Shown one piece after another: positions 25,252 through 34,278 of a stretch of DNA of 64,000 nucleotides. The translations under genes and the position numbers were made by a program. The DNA comes from CATOSD01 sp965226695 (lineage in GTDB: Bacteria; Chloroflexota; Dehalococcoidia; Lucifugimonadales; CATOSD01). Position 1 is the first letter of the stretch. The number at the start of each line of letters is the position of its first letter. The stretch spans positions 3,224,001 through 3,288,000 of the forward strand of contig OZ245405.1 in the NCBI GenBank assembly GCA_965226695.1. Direction: 5' to 3'. The notes under the pieces were generated by a model. It saw only the letters and a list, made by a program, of their open reading frames with translations, did no database searches and was not told the origin of the DNA.

Positions 25252-26665
25252 CGCCAACGGCAACGGGCCGCACGGCGGCCACGGAGTGCCCAGCACGGCC
25301 GCGGAGGTTTCCGCCGACCTGCTGGCGAGGCACGAGCGCACCAGCGACATGTTCTGGCGCGTAACGGCGGCGCTCGGGATCCTGTTCGTGCTCGGCATCA
25401 TCGGGTTCGTGATGCGGCTGATGGACGGCGTCAGCGACAAGGCCGTGTGGGGCTACTACGCGGCGATGTTCGCCTTCATCCTGACTACCGCGCAGGCGGC
25501 GCCCATGGCCGCCATCGCGCCGCGCATCGCCAAGGCGCACTGGCGGCGGCCGTTCTCGCGCGCCGCCGAGCTGTGGTCGCTGGTGGGGCTGTTCAACCTT
25601 TTGCTCTTCATTCCCATGCTGTGGCTGCTACCGAGCCTGGAAGACGGACGCCGCTCGCTGTGGTTCTTCCACCCGGGCGAGGTGCCCGGCTATTCCCCGC
25701 ACATCTGGGCGACCCTGGCCCTGCTTGGGCTGGTGGCTGTGGGCGTGGCGCTGGTCTGGGTGTCGGCGCTGCCCGACCTGGCGCTGATCCGCGACAACGG
25801 CAGCGGCTGGCGGCGGCGGCTGGCGGGCAGGCTCGCGGGCCGCTGGATTGGAACGTCCGAGCAGTGGAACATCCAATACCACCGCATAGGCATCCTCGGC
25901 GCGTTCTACTTCATGATGCTGGTGTTCGTACACTTCCTGATAACGGTGGACTTCGCCATGGCGCTGGTGCCGGGCTGGATCGACGCGCTGTACCCCGCCA
26001 CACACGCCGCGAACGCGCTGCAGGCGGGGGCGGCGACGATGGTACTGACGATGTTCGTGCTGCGCCAGTGGGGCGGCTACAAGGAGTACTTCACGCTCGA
26101 CCAGTTCTGGGGGCTGGGCAAGCTCATGTTCGCGCTCTCGCTGCTGTGGTTCTGGTTCTGGTTCTCGAGCTTCATCATCCTCTGGTACGGAAAGAAGCCG
26201 AGCGAGCAGGCGGTGCTCCAGCTCATCATGGTGGGGCCATACCTGCCCTCGTTCTACGCCGCGTTCATCCTGAGCTTCCTCGTACCGCTGTTCACGATGA
26301 TATGGAACCCGTTGCGCAAGAGCATATGGGGGCCTACGATAATCTCGGTGTCTGTGCTCGCGGGCGCGTTCTTCGACCGCGTGCGCGTGTTCGTCTCGGC
26401 CTACACGGTGCCGGGAATCGGGGACTCGCACGTCGACAAGCACGCGATGGAGCTGGACGTGGTGAAGGCGCTGCCGGCCAACATACCCGACGCCGCCGAC
26501 ATATTCATCATAGTGGGCGCAATCGCGGGCTCGCTGCTGGTCTTCATGCTCGCGACCAGGGTGTTCCCGGTCGTAAACGTCTGGGAGCAGCGGGAGCTGC
26601 TGCTGTACAGGTTCCACAAGCCGTTCTTCCGGACGGAAGTTCAGATACTGGGCAAGCGCGACTGA
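25244..26665 (+). CDS. actF: NrfD-like integral membrane subunit (ActF-like)
   Basis: 473 residues with about nine to ten transmembrane helices and the NrfD/PsrC pattern: WGYYAAMFAFILTTAQAAPM, then HWRRPFSRAAELWSL, then quinone-site-like LLLFIPMLWLLP and later WFWFWFSSFIILW. It precedes a second NrfD-like gene. In canonical ACIII the two quinol-oxidising membrane subunits are ActC and ActF; I assign this one as ActF-like because the next gene carries the stronger ActC pattern. A long soluble N terminus (MASANGNGPHGGHG) is His/Gly rich. The gene order (before ActC rather than last) differs from the usual layout. Confidence 0.7.
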   Translation: MASANGNGPHGGHGVPSTAAEVSADLLARHERTSDMFWRVTAALGILFVLGIIGFVMRLMDGVSDKAVWGYYAAMFAFILTTAQAAPMAAIAPRIAKAHWRRPFSRAAELWSLVGLFNLLLFIPMLWLLPSLEDGRRSLWFFHPGEVPGYSPHIWATLALLGLVAVGVALVWVSALPDLALIRDNGSGWRRRLAGRLAGRWIGTSEQWNIQYHRIGILGAFYFMMLVFVHFLITVDFAMALVPGWIDALYPATHAANALQAGAATMVLTMFVLRQWGGYKEYFTLDQFWGLGKLMFALSLLWFWFWFSSFIILWYGKKPSEQAVLQLIMVGPYLPSFYAAFILSFLVPLFTMIWNPLRKSIWGPTIISVSVLAGAFFDRVRVFVSAYTVPGIGDSHVDKHAMELDVVKALPANIPDAADIFIIVGAIAGSLLVFMLATRVFPVVNVWEQRELLLYRFHKPFFRTEVQILGKRD

Positions 26666-26735
26666 TGCTCAATCGCCCCCGCCGTGACGCGCGGCGCCAT
26701 AGGGCGAGACCGAGGGGGAGGTCCCCGGAGAAGCA

Positions 26736-28115
26736 ATGCAGGAACACGTTCAACTAACGCAGAAGCAAATCAACGCAGATCTGCTCGACCCCGTTCTGAG
26801 AACGCCCAAGTGGTGGCTCCCGTCGGTGTTGTTTCTGCTGCTCGTTTTCATAACTGCCGCGGGCGCGTTCGGCTACATGCTCAACAAGGGCGTTGGCGTA
26901 ACCGGCTTGAGCCGGCCGGTCATGTGGGGCTTCTTCATGACCAACTTCGTCTTCTGGATCGGCATTAGCCACGCTGGCATCATGATCTCCGCCATACTGC
27001 GCCTGACTCAGGCGGAGTGGCGCAGGCCGATAACGCGCGCGGCTGAGGTGATGACGGTATTCTCGCTCACCGCCGCGCTCATGGCCGCGCCGCTGGTGCA
27101 CGTGGGCCGGCCCTGGCGCGCCGCGCTGTGGGTGTTCCCCTACGACTTCGCGAGGGGAGTCTGGATCAACATACGCTCGCCGTTCATATGGGACCCGAGC
27201 GCGGTGATGACCTACCTGACGGCAAGCTCACTGTTCGTGTTCGTGGCGCTGCTGCCCGACCTCGCGATTGTGAGGGACCGCGCCATCAATCCGTGGGTCA
27301 AGCGAATTTACTCGTTCCTGTGTCTGGGCTGGCGCGGAACGCCGCGGCAGTGGAAGATGCAGACCGTGGCCGGCATACTGCTGTCGGCGCTGGTGCTGCC
27401 CGTGTTCGTCTCGGTGCACAGCATAGTCTCCTGGGACTTCGCGGTGCAGATCGGAGTTGACGGCTGGCACTCGACCATCTTCGCCCCCTACTTCATCATC
27501 GGGGCGATCCACTCCGGCGTGTCGGCAGTGGCGATGCTTATGGCGCTGATGGTGTGGCTGTACAAGGTGGGCGACTACATACGCCCCGACCACTTCGACT
27601 CGATCGGCCGCCTGCTGATCATAGTGGCGACAACGTGGTTCTTCTTCTTCTTCCTGGAGTGGATCTTCGCGTTGTACACGCTGGAAAGCCCGGAGATAGC
27701 GCTGCGCGAGCTGCAGGTGTTCCAGCCGCCCTACATGTGGCTGTTCCTGCTGTTCCTGCTGACCGCCTACTTCATCCCGGTGCCCATGTGGCTCTTCAGG
27801 AGCGTGCGGCGCAGTCCCGCGCTGATGTTCTTCACCACGGTGGTGGTCAACGTGGGCATGTGGCTGGAGCGCTTTCTGATCATCATCCCGGGCGTGGCGA
27901 GAAAGACACCTATGGAGTTCAACTGGGGCACCTATCACCCCAGCTTGGTGGAGATTCTCATGGTGGCGGGCACGTTCGCGTGGGTCGCGCTGGGAATGCT
28001 CGTGTTCGCCAAGGTGTTTCCGCTCATACCGCTGTTCGACATCAAAGAGGGCATGTTGTTCAGGGACGAAATCAAGATTGGCAGGCGCACGGTCGCCGCC
28101 AGCATCCGAGAGTGA
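26736..28115 (+). CDS. actC: ActC: NrfD-like quinol-interacting membrane subunit
   Basis: 459 residues, about ten transmembrane helices. Typical ActC/NrfD stretch: GFFMTNFVFWIGISHAGIMISA, ILRLTQAEWRRPITRAAEVMTVFS and the HVGRPWRAALW block. Oxidises menaquinol or ubiquinol at the membrane surface and probably couples to proton translocation (family knowledge, not shown by sequence). Starts about 70 bp after the ActF-like gene with a modest ribosome site (GGAGAAGCA). Followed 7 bp later by ActD. Confidence 0.88.
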   Translation: MQEHVQLTQKQINADLLDPVLRTPKWWLPSVLFLLLVFITAAGAFGYMLNKGVGVTGLSRPVMWGFFMTNFVFWIGISHAGIMISAILRLTQAEWRRPITRAAEVMTVFSLTAALMAAPLVHVGRPWRAALWVFPYDFARGVWINIRSPFIWDPSAVMTYLTASSLFVFVALLPDLAIVRDRAINPWVKRIYSFLCLGWRGTPRQWKMQTVAGILLSALVLPVFVSVHSIVSWDFAVQIGVDGWHSTIFAPYFIIGAIHSGVSAVAMLMALMVWLYKVGDYIRPDHFDSIGRLLIIVATTWFFFFFLEWIFALYTLESPEIALRELQVFQPPYMWLFLLFLLTAYFIPVPMWLFRSVRRSPALMFFTTVVVNVGMWLERFLIIIPGVARKTPMEFNWGTYHPSLVEILMVAGTFAWVALGMLVFAKVFPLIPLFDIKEGMLFRDEIKIGRRTVAASIRE

Positions 28116-28122
28116 GGCCCCC

Positions 28123-28641
28123 ATGGCATTGCGAAGCATCATAGGGATGTACACGGACGAGAACGTGGTCGCCGACACGATGGACACGCTCAAGTCGGAG
28201 GGCTACACCCAGACCGAGTACGAGGTGCTCACGGGCACGCCGTACCCGGATGGCACGTTCGGCGAGGCCGAGCCGGTCCACAAGCTGTTCAGGTGGCCGC
28301 TGGTCGGCGCCGCCTGCGGCTTCATCGTCGGCCTGATGCTGACCGCCGGGACGCAGATAGCCTACCCGCTGGTGACCGGCGGCAAGCCGGTGCTGGGCAT
28401 CCCTCCCATGGCGATAATCATGTACGAAGGCACCATGCTCGGAGCGATCCTCTTCACCATCGTGGGCATAGTCTTCGAGTCGAGGCTGCCGAGGCTGTTC
28501 ATGGGCGCGTACGACACACGTGTCACCGAGGGATACATCGGAATCACCGTGACGGTGGACGAGGCGCGCATCGAAGCGGCCGAGGAACTGTTGAAGAACG
28601 CCGGCGCCCAGGACATCACGCGCGGCTGGGAGAGCAACTGA
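28123..28641 (+). CDS. actD: ActD: DUF3341 membrane subunit
   Basis: 172 residues matching DUF3341: N-terminal soluble part RSIIGMYTDENVVADTMDTLKSEGYTQ, two transmembrane helices (VGAACGFIVGLMLTAG and YEGTMLGAILFTIVGIVF), and a C-terminal ferredoxin-like fold (ITVTVDEARIEAAEELLKNAGA). Peripheral structural subunit of ACIII. Start ATG chosen by GAGG upstream and by homology to the family N terminus; a longer frame would overlap ActC's end. Confidence 0.88.
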   Translation: MALRSIIGMYTDENVVADTMDTLKSEGYTQTEYEVLTGTPYPDGTFGEAEPVHKLFRWPLVGAACGFIVGLMLTAGTQIAYPLVTGGKPVLGIPPMAIIMYEGTMLGAILFTIVGIVFESRLPRLFMGAYDTRVTEGYIGITVTVDEARIEAAEELLKNAGAQDITRGWESN

Positions 28642-28645
28642 CCTG

Positions 28646-29353
28646 ATGGCCGCTTACGACATGGGCGCACGCAGGCACAAGGGCGCGGGCCGCTTCGGAA
28701 GGCGGGCCGGTATCGTCGCGCTGGCCGCACTGGCCGCGCTGACGCTGGCCGCGCTGGGCTGCTACAACAACAACACCGGCGAGACCAAGATAGGCGAGTC
28801 GATCAACTTCACGCTGCCGGCCTTCCCCGAGACGGGAACCCACGCCGTGCAGGTGTTCACCGAAATGCACTACCAGCCCTCCTACGAGGAACAGGAGATT
28901 CCCAGGCTGCTACCGCCGCCCGATTCGGTGCCGGTGACTGGCAGGGAGGTTCGCTACGGGTCGATCGAGGAGTACCAGGCGCTGGCCGTCCCCGCCGCGT
29001 CCGCGCAGTCGTACGACGACGCGGACGCGGCGGACCTGTACGACGTCAACTGCGCGGTGTGCCACGGCGCGGCGCTGGACGGGCAAGGTCTGGCCGCCAC
29101 CATCACGGGCGCGGACGGCCAGCTGGCGTGGGACAAGGAGCCTGTCCCCGCGAACCTGCACGACGCCACCACCGTGGCGGCCACTGACGGCGAGCTGTTC
29201 GGGTTCATATCGCTGGGCGGCAGGCAGGGCCTGTCGGCTCGGCTGCGGGACCGCGAAACGACCTCGCCGATGCCGGAGTTCATGAAGATGCTGTCGGAGG
29301 ACGAGCGGTGGATCCTGGTGCAGTTCCTGAGGGCGCGCATCGGCGGTCCCTAG
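28646..29353 (+). CDS. actE: ActE: monoheme c-type cytochrome lipoprotein
   Basis: 235 residues. A basic N-terminal stretch (RRHKGAGRFGRRAG), a hydrophobic signal and a lipobox (LAALGC), so the mature protein starts with a lipidated Cys near 38. One CAVCH heme motif at about 137-141 with a distal candidate Met in the SPMPEFMKML region, the mono-heme cytochrome of ACIII. It hands electrons on to a soluble cytochrome or oxidase. Last operon gene; no oxidase follows in this window, so the terminal acceptor is encoded elsewhere. Confidence 0.85.
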   Translation: MAAYDMGARRHKGAGRFGRRAGIVALAALAALTLAALGCYNNNTGETKIGESINFTLPAFPETGTHAVQVFTEMHYQPSYEEQEIPRLLPPPDSVPVTGREVRYGSIEEYQALAVPAASAQSYDDADAADLYDVNCAVCHGAALDGQGLAATITGADGQLAWDKEPVPANLHDATTVAATDGELFGFISLGGRQGLSARLRDRETTSPMPEFMKMLSEDERWILVQFLRARIGGP

Positions 29354-29417
29354 CGGCGACGCCCCTTACGGCGCGACGCCCGTCATCCCCTACCGCTGGG
29401 CGGCGTGAAACCCGCCG

Positions 29418-30029
29418 CTACGGGCGGAATGTGTCCGATAACCTCTGCAGAGCGTCCTCCGTGGCCACGTCAGTTCTCCACTTGAGGTCGTAGACGAGTC
29501 CGTCTCCGTAGGACTCTACGGGCCACAGAGCGAACATGGCCGCGACAGCGAGCACCGCCGCGATTGCCAGCAGTATCACCCTCTTCCTTCGAGAGCCTCG
29601 GCGGTCGGACCTGAGCCACGCATCGAACTTCTCTTGCGAGGGCAGGTCGTACTTTAGGCGCATCTCGGCGCATTCGACACAGGCGCAACCTGAGGGGTGA
29701 AGGTAGGCGTCCCCGCGTTGCTGTGGCTGTTGAGTCCGCAGGATATCCTCTACGTAAGATATGTAGAACGCCACTTCCCTGTCGGAAAGAAAGCTGCTGT
29801 GCCTTGCTGCAACCGTGCGTTGGGTCTTCAGCTCTTCCTCAGAGCAGGCCAGGAGAATCGCGCGAGCCAGATTCCCCTTAACCATCGCGTCGTGGCTTCC
29901 TCCCTTGTCAGGGTGATTGCGGAGGACGTAGGCTCGATAGTGGGCGTCTACAGTGGCAATATCCGTGGGTCGGCTGAGTCCGAGCAGCGTCAGCGCTGCC
30001 GTGATGGACATCGAATCGCCTGCTGGCAT
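29418..30029 (-). CDS. Membrane-anchored DnaJ-domain protein
   Basis: 203 residues. N-terminal J-domain (about 8-75): ALTLLGLSRP, TVDAHYRAYVLRNHPDKGGSHDAMVKGNLARAI with the HPD motif that stimulates Hsp70. A Cys-rich middle piece (GCACVECAE) and one transmembrane helix (VILLAIAAVLAVAAMFALW, about 152-170) follow, then a short exterior tail. It is a type-III J-protein recruiting DnaK to the membrane. ATG start; a second ATG at residue 7 is possible. Stands alone, convergent with actE. Confidence 0.72.
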   Translation of the reverse strand: MPAGDSMSITAALTLLGLSRPTDIATVDAHYRAYVLRNHPDKGGSHDAMVKGNLARAILLACSEEELKTQRTVAARHSSFLSDREVAFYISYVEDILRTQQPQQRGDAYLHPSGCACVECAEMRLKYDLPSQEKFDAWLRSDRRGSRRKRVILLAIAAVLAVAAMFALWPVESYGDGLVYDLKWRTDVATEDALQRLSDTFRP

Positions 30030-30132
30030 GTCTCAAACCCACCTGGTTCTATTCTCGGCCCGGTTCGACCAGGCGCCTGGCGCCGCCCTGCAGAGGCGTC
30101 CCAGCAGCGGGCTGATGACCTACTCGGAAGGC

Positions 30133-30870
30133 CTAGCGGCTGGTCGGGGCGTACACCCACACGAGCGACGCCACGCGATAGCTGAACACTATCTCGTTGC
30201 CGCCGCACTCCAGCGAGATGACGCCACGTGAGGTGGACACCTCGCCCACGACGATCTCCTGGCCGGGCACCAGTCCGTTTTCGACGAAGTACTCGAGCAG
30301 GGACTGGTCGTCTTCGGGGATGCGGTCTATGACCAGCCGCTGGCCGGCCTTCGACCTGTCGAGCGTGATGGCGTGCTTGGGCGCGACGTAGCCGCTGCCC
30401 GGTATGGGGTGCCCGAACGGGCAGGTGGTGGGGCCGCCGAGCCGGTCGAAAATCTTTCTCTCCAGCTCGTCGGAAATGGCGTGTTCGAGGCGGTGCGCCT
30501 CGACGTGCGCCTTCTGGATCTCCAGACCGAGCAGGTCGACGACCATGCGCTCGGCCAGCCTGTGGCGCCGCACGATTCCCTCCGCGAAGCGCTGGCCCTC
30601 ACGGGTGAGGACCACATACTTGTTGGAGGCCTTGCGAACCAGCCCCTCGCGCACCATCCGCCGCACCATGCCGACGACGGAGGGCAGCGACGTGCCCATG
30701 CCCTCGCCCACCGGCAGCGTTTTGAGGTGCGCGGCAAGCTGCGAGGACGTGACGCGGACACCCTGCTCGTCCAGCCGGTAGATGGAGAGCAGGTAGTTTT
30801 CGGTGGCCATCGACAGGCGCTGCCCGTCGCTCTTCGCGGCGGGGCCGTTGCGCTTGGCGGACGTGGTCAT
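30133..30870 (-). CDS. DtxR/MntR-family metal-dependent repressor
   Basis: 245 residues. N-terminal winged helix (MATENYLLSIYRLDE, VTSSQLAAHL, TSLPSVVGMVRRMVREGLVRK), dimerisation domain with metal ligands typical of the family (HRLAERMVVDLLGLEIQKAHVEAHRLEHAISDELERKI), and a C-terminal FeoA/SH3-like domain (PEDDQSLLEYFVENGLVPGQEIV). In the presence of iron or manganese it binds operators of uptake genes. An unusual 13-residue insertion (TLPVGEGMG) lies in the helix-turn-helix. A target operator near it was not seen. Confidence 0.85.
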   Translation of the reverse strand: MTTSAKRNGPAAKSDGQRLSMATENYLLSIYRLDEQGVRVTSSQLAAHLKTLPVGEGMGTSLPSVVGMVRRMVREGLVRKASNKYVVLTREGQRFAEGIVRRHRLAERMVVDLLGLEIQKAHVEAHRLEHAISDELERKIFDRLGGPTTCPFGHPIPGSGYVAPKHAITLDRSKAGQRLVIDRIPEDDQSLLEYFVENGLVPGQEIVVGEVSTSRGVISLECGGNEIVFSYRVASLVWVYAPTSR

Positions 30871-30910
30871 GGCAAAGCCGGAACGTGCGCGGCCAACCCT
30901 GGCGGGCCGG

Positions 30911-31309
30911 CTAGCGCTTGGTGTACTGTTGGGCCTTGCGGGCGCGCTTGAGGCCGTACTTCTTGCGCTCCTTCTCCCGCGCGTCGCGCGTGAGGAAGCC
31001 CGCCCTCTTGAGCGGTCGCCTGAGGTTCGGGTCGGCGACCGTGAGTGCCCGGGATATGCCGTGGCGCATGGCGCCGGCCTGGCTGACCACGCCTCCGCCC
31101 ACCACCTTCGCCACCACGCGGAACTGGGCGCGCGTGCCGGTGGCCTCGAAGGGCTGGGTGACCAGGCGCTGCCAGGAGTTCCAGGGGAACACCTCTTCCA
31201 TCGGTTTGCCGTTCACCAGGATCGGCCCGGGCTCCATGTACACCCGGACGCGCGCTACGGCGGACTTTCGCCTGCCGGTGCCGTAGTAGTAGTGCATCTG
31301 CTCGTTCAA
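30911..31309 (-). CDS. rpsI: 30S ribosomal protein S9
   Basis: 132 residues: YYGTGRRKSAVARVRVYMEPG, the QPFEATG, GGGVVSQAGAMRHGISRAL loop and the C terminal KKYGLKRARKAQQYTKR tail that reaches the P site. Its ATG directly adjoins the L13 stop codon. The final Lys-Arg (usually SKR, here TKR) is kept. Confidence 0.95.
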   Translation of the reverse strand: MNEQMHYYYGTGRRKSAVARVRVYMEPGPILVNGKPMEEVFPWNSWQRLVTQPFEATGTRAQFRVVAKVVGGGVVSQAGAMRHGISRALTVADPNLRRPLKRAGFLTRDAREKERKKYGLKRARKAQQYTKR

Positions 31310-31759
31310 CTAGGCCTCCTTCGCCGCGCGACCGGCCCCTACCTGCGCTTCGTGCGGGTGCTCCTCGCCGGTGTACAACTTCAGCCGGCCGAGCATTCGG
31401 CGCCCCAGCGCGTTCTTGGGAAGCATACCCTTCACAGATTGCTGTATCACCCTGGTGGGCGAGTTCTGGAGCATCTGCGACAGGTTGCGCTCCTTCAGTC
31501 CTCCGTGGTATCCGCTGTGGCGGTAGTATTTCTTCTGTTCGAGCTTCCTGCCCGTGACCTGCACCTTCTCGGCGTTGACAACGACGACGTAGTCACCCGT
31601 GTTCAGGTACGGCACGTAGATGGGCTTGTGCTTTCCCTGGAGCAGCGTGGCTATCTCCGAAGACAGCCTGCCCAGCGTCTTGTCTTTCGCGTCGATCACG
31701 TGCCACTCCGGGTTCAGGTCGGCGGCCCGGGTCTGGTGTGTCTTGCCACTTGTTGCCAT
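31310..31759 (-). CDS. rplM: 50S ribosomal protein L13
   Basis: 149 residues, the usual length. Core blocks WHVIDAKDKTLGRLSSEIATLL, GDYVVVVNAEKVQVTGRKLEQKKYYRHSGYHGGLK, and AVKGMLPKNALGRRMLGRLKLY as SVKGMLPKNALGRRML. An early-assembly protein of the large subunit. Pairs with rpsI as in most bacteria. Confidence 0.95.
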   Translation of the reverse strand: MATSGKTHQTRAADLNPEWHVIDAKDKTLGRLSSEIATLLQGKHKPIYVPYLNTGDYVVVVNAEKVQVTGRKLEQKKYYRHSGYHGGLKERNLSQMLQNSPTRVIQQSVKGMLPKNALGRRMLGRLKLYTGEEHPHEAQVGAGRAAKEA

Positions 31760-31784
31760 TTACTCTTGCGACCCTTTCACAGTT

Positions 31785-32582
31785 TTAGTTTCGCAGCCTC
31801 GCCCGAGGCCCGCTTGCCTGGGCCGGCTCCGCCGGCGGCGGAAAGTCGGCGTACTCTATCCGCATCAGGCACAACCCGTGCGGCGGAAGGGAGGGCGCGC
31901 CGCCGCATCCTCTATTCCCGTCCAGGAGTTCGGCGAAGCCCTCCAGCGGGAACTTGCCACGCCCCACCTCGACCAGCGCGCCAGCCATTCGCCTCACTTG
32001 GTGGGGCAGGAAGGCGTTGGCCGAAACGTCGAACGTTATCAGCCGGCATTCCCGACGCACTTCCGCATCGTACACGCGGCGGACAGTGCTCGCTCGCCTG
32101 TCGGCCAACGGCCCCGAGAACCTGGCGAAGTCGTGCTCGCCGACGAGCAGGGCCGCCGCATCGCGCATACGGTCCACGTCCAGGTGGTGCCCGAGAAGGC
32201 AGGCGCGCCGCCTGAGCAGCGGAGACCTCACCCTGTCGTTGAGCACCGTGTACCTGTAGGTACGGACCAGGGCGCGGCGGCGGGGGTCGAAGTCCGGACC
32301 CACGGGGTGGGCCTCCCTTACCGCGACGTCGGCAGGCAGGTGGTGGTTGAGCGCGTCTAGGACCGTGTTCGGCGGCAGCGTCGAGCTCGTGTCGAACGCC
32401 ACCACCTGCCCCACGGCGTGGACGCCGGCGTCGGTGCGGCCGGCCGCCTTTACTCTCACCCGTTCGCCGGTTAGTTTGTGTATCGCCTCCTCAAGCGCCC
32501 CCTGCACGGTGGGGGCTTTCGGTTGAAGCTGGAACCCGTGATAGCCGGCGCCGTCGTATTCGACTATGAGGGCCAGCCGCAT
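31785..32582 (-). CDS. truA: tRNA pseudouridine(38-40) synthase TruA
   Basis: 265 residues. Isomerises U38, U39 and U40 in the tRNA anticodon arm. N-terminal IVEYDGAGYHGFQLQPKAPTVQG, the catalytic GRTDAGVHAVGQVV (Asp about 51) and the C-terminal MAGALVEVGRGK block. A C-terminal tail rich in Pro/Arg follows. Sits between rplQ and rplM in the translation cluster, 16 bp from rplQ, as in many bacteria. Confidence 0.92.
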   Translation of the reverse strand: MRLALIVEYDGAGYHGFQLQPKAPTVQGALEEAIHKLTGERVRVKAAGRTDAGVHAVGQVVAFDTSSTLPPNTVLDALNHHLPADVAVREAHPVGPDFDPRRRALVRTYRYTVLNDRVRSPLLRRRACLLGHHLDVDRMRDAAALLVGEHDFARFSGPLADRRASTVRRVYDAEVRRECRLITFDVSANAFLPHQVRRMAGALVEVGRGKFPLEGFAELLDGNRGCGGAPSLPPHGLCLMRIEYADFPPPAEPAQASGPRARLRN

Positions 32583-32598
32583 TCGGTGGAAGACTCCT

Positions 32599-32952
32599 CT
32601 AGGGCACCAGCTCGATAACCGCCATCTCCGCGGCGTCTCCCTTGCGCGGGCCGAGCTTGACTATCCTGGTGTAGCCGCCTTTGCGCTCCTCGTAGCGGGG
32701 CGCGAGCTCGTCGAACAGCTTGCGCACGACGCCCTCGTCCGTCAGTAGGGCGAGCGCCCTGCGGCGGCTGTGCAGGGTGCCCTTTTTGCCCAGGGTGATC
32801 GTCTTTTCGGCCATGCGCCTTATCTCGCGCGCCTTCGCGTCGGTGGTGCGCAGGGACTCGAAGCGCAGCAGGTCCGTCACCTGGCCGCGCAGCATCAGCA
32901 TACGGTGCGCGGTGGGGCGGGACAGCTTTCTGCCCGCGACTCGGTGTCTCAT
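32599..32952 (-). CDS. rplQ: 50S ribosomal protein L17
   Basis: 117 residues, typical bacterial length: RHRVAGRKLSRPTAHRMLMLRGQVTDLL, then TTDAKAREIRRMAEKTITLGKKG, and a GYTRIVKLGPRKGDAAEMAVIELVP end. Follows rpoA by 12 bp, the alpha-operon order. Confidence 0.95.
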   Translation of the reverse strand: MRHRVAGRKLSRPTAHRMLMLRGQVTDLLRFESLRTTDAKAREIRRMAEKTITLGKKGTLHSRRRALALLTDEGVVRKLFDELAPRYEERKGGYTRIVKLGPRKGDAAEMAVIELVP

Positions 32953-32964
32953 TTCAGGTTCTCC

Positions 32965-34224
32965 TCATTCGGACCGGGTTGCAGGTTCCGCCGTGGCCGG
33001 GGCGGCCTCGGGCTCGTCGGGGGCGGAGTCGCCATTTGCCAGCGCCGCGGCGTTTTCCGCTTCGAGGCCTTCGGTCTCGTCCTCCAACTCGACGTCATCG
33101 TAGTCGTCGTCATTGGCGCCGACCGCGACGTCGTCGTAGTAGCCTTCCATCTCCTGGGGCAGCAGATCGCGGCTGATCATGCTCTCCATGAGCTCAGAGT
33201 AGGACTTCTCGCCGAAGTTTCGTATCTCCAGGAGCTCTGTCTTCGTCCGCTCCAGCACCTCGCCCACAACGTTCACGCCGGCGCGCTTCAGGCTGTTGAG
33301 GGTGCGGGAGGAGAGGTTGAGTTGCTCCACCGGATACTGGTACTTCTCGGCGGGGATGACGGGCAGGCGCAACATGGCGGCGGAGGCGCTCTCAACGATC
33401 CTGTCGACGTTGGAGAACAGGAAGAACTGGTCTACCAGCGTTCGTGAGGCCTCCTTGACGGCTTGCACCGGCGTCAGGCAGCCGTCGGTCCACACCTCGA
33501 TGACGAGCCGTTCGAAGTTCGCGAAGCTCGCGCGCCTGCCCACGCGGACCTTCTCGACGTGGTATTCGACCTTGGTGATCGGGGTGAACACCGCGTCCAG
33601 GGGAAGCTGGCCAATATCACGGGCCTCAATGTTTATCGCGGACGTGTTGCCCCTGCCCAGGTCGAGCACAACCTTTTCGCCGGGAGCGTCTGCCTCCTGC
33701 TGCTTAACCAGCACGGCCTCGGCGCCCTGGCCGGCGGGCACGTAGCCCTTGCCACGCTGCACGTTGAACTCGACTGACAGCCGGGCCTCGGACGAGTCGA
33801 GCGTGGCCAGGTGAAGCTCGGGGTTCACCACCTCGATGTCCGAAGGCGCCATGATGTCGGCGGCGCAGACCTCGCCTTCACCGGCGACCTCCAGCCTGAG
33901 CTTGCCCTGCCGGTTGACCTCGGAGCGCAGCCGGATACCCTTGACGTTCAGGAGAAACTCGAGCACCTCCTCCTTAATGTGGGGCATCCTGTCGTACTCG
34001 TGCACCACTCCCTCGATCTTCACCCAGGTTACGGCGGTGCCCTGCAGCGAGTTGTAGAGCGCCCGTCTCAGGGTGTTTCCGACGGTAACCCCGTGCCCCG
34101 GCTCCAGCGGTTCCATAACGAACTTGCCATAGCGCACATCGGCGGCCTCGACCTCAATCCTAGGGGCCTCAATTCTCTCTCCGTCTTCGTCCTGGGTTTC
34201 GATGGGGGTGAAGTCTAGCACCAT
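32965..34224 (-). CDS. rpoA: RNA polymerase alpha subunit with acidic C-terminal tail
   Basis: 419 residues; the usual length is 310-340. N-terminal domain assembles the enzyme: LEPGHGVTVGNTLRRALYNSLQGTAVTWVKIEGV, then PVTPIxxVxY-like VFTPITKVEYHVEKVRVG. C-terminal domain, which binds UP elements and activators: LNLSSRTLNSLKRAGVNVVGEVL, with helix-hairpin-helix GEKSYSELME. After it come ~65 residues rich in Asp/Glu/Ala (NDDDYDDVELEDETEG, then NGDSAPDEPEAAPATAE) with no homologue in standard alpha. The tail could change contacts with factors or be disordered. ATG lies ~54 bp after rpsD. Confidence 0.93.
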   Translation of the reverse strand: MVLDFTPIETQDEDGERIEAPRIEVEAADVRYGKFVMEPLEPGHGVTVGNTLRRALYNSLQGTAVTWVKIEGVVHEYDRMPHIKEEVLEFLLNVKGIRLRSEVNRQGKLRLEVAGEGEVCAADIMAPSDIEVVNPELHLATLDSSEARLSVEFNVQRGKGYVPAGQGAEAVLVKQQEADAPGEKVVLDLGRGNTSAINIEARDIGQLPLDAVFTPITKVEYHVEKVRVGRRASFANFERLVIEVWTDGCLTPVQAVKEASRTLVDQFFLFSNVDRIVESASAAMLRLPVIPAEKYQYPVEQLNLSSRTLNSLKRAGVNVVGEVLERTKTELLEIRNFGEKSYSELMESMISRDLLPQEMEGYYDDVAVGANDDDYDDVELEDETEGLEAENAAALANGDSAPDEPEAAPATAEPATRSE

Positions 34225-34278
34225 ATGGTGTTGTCTCCTGTCCTGTAGGATAGCCGGATTGGCGAGTCGGAGAAGGCG

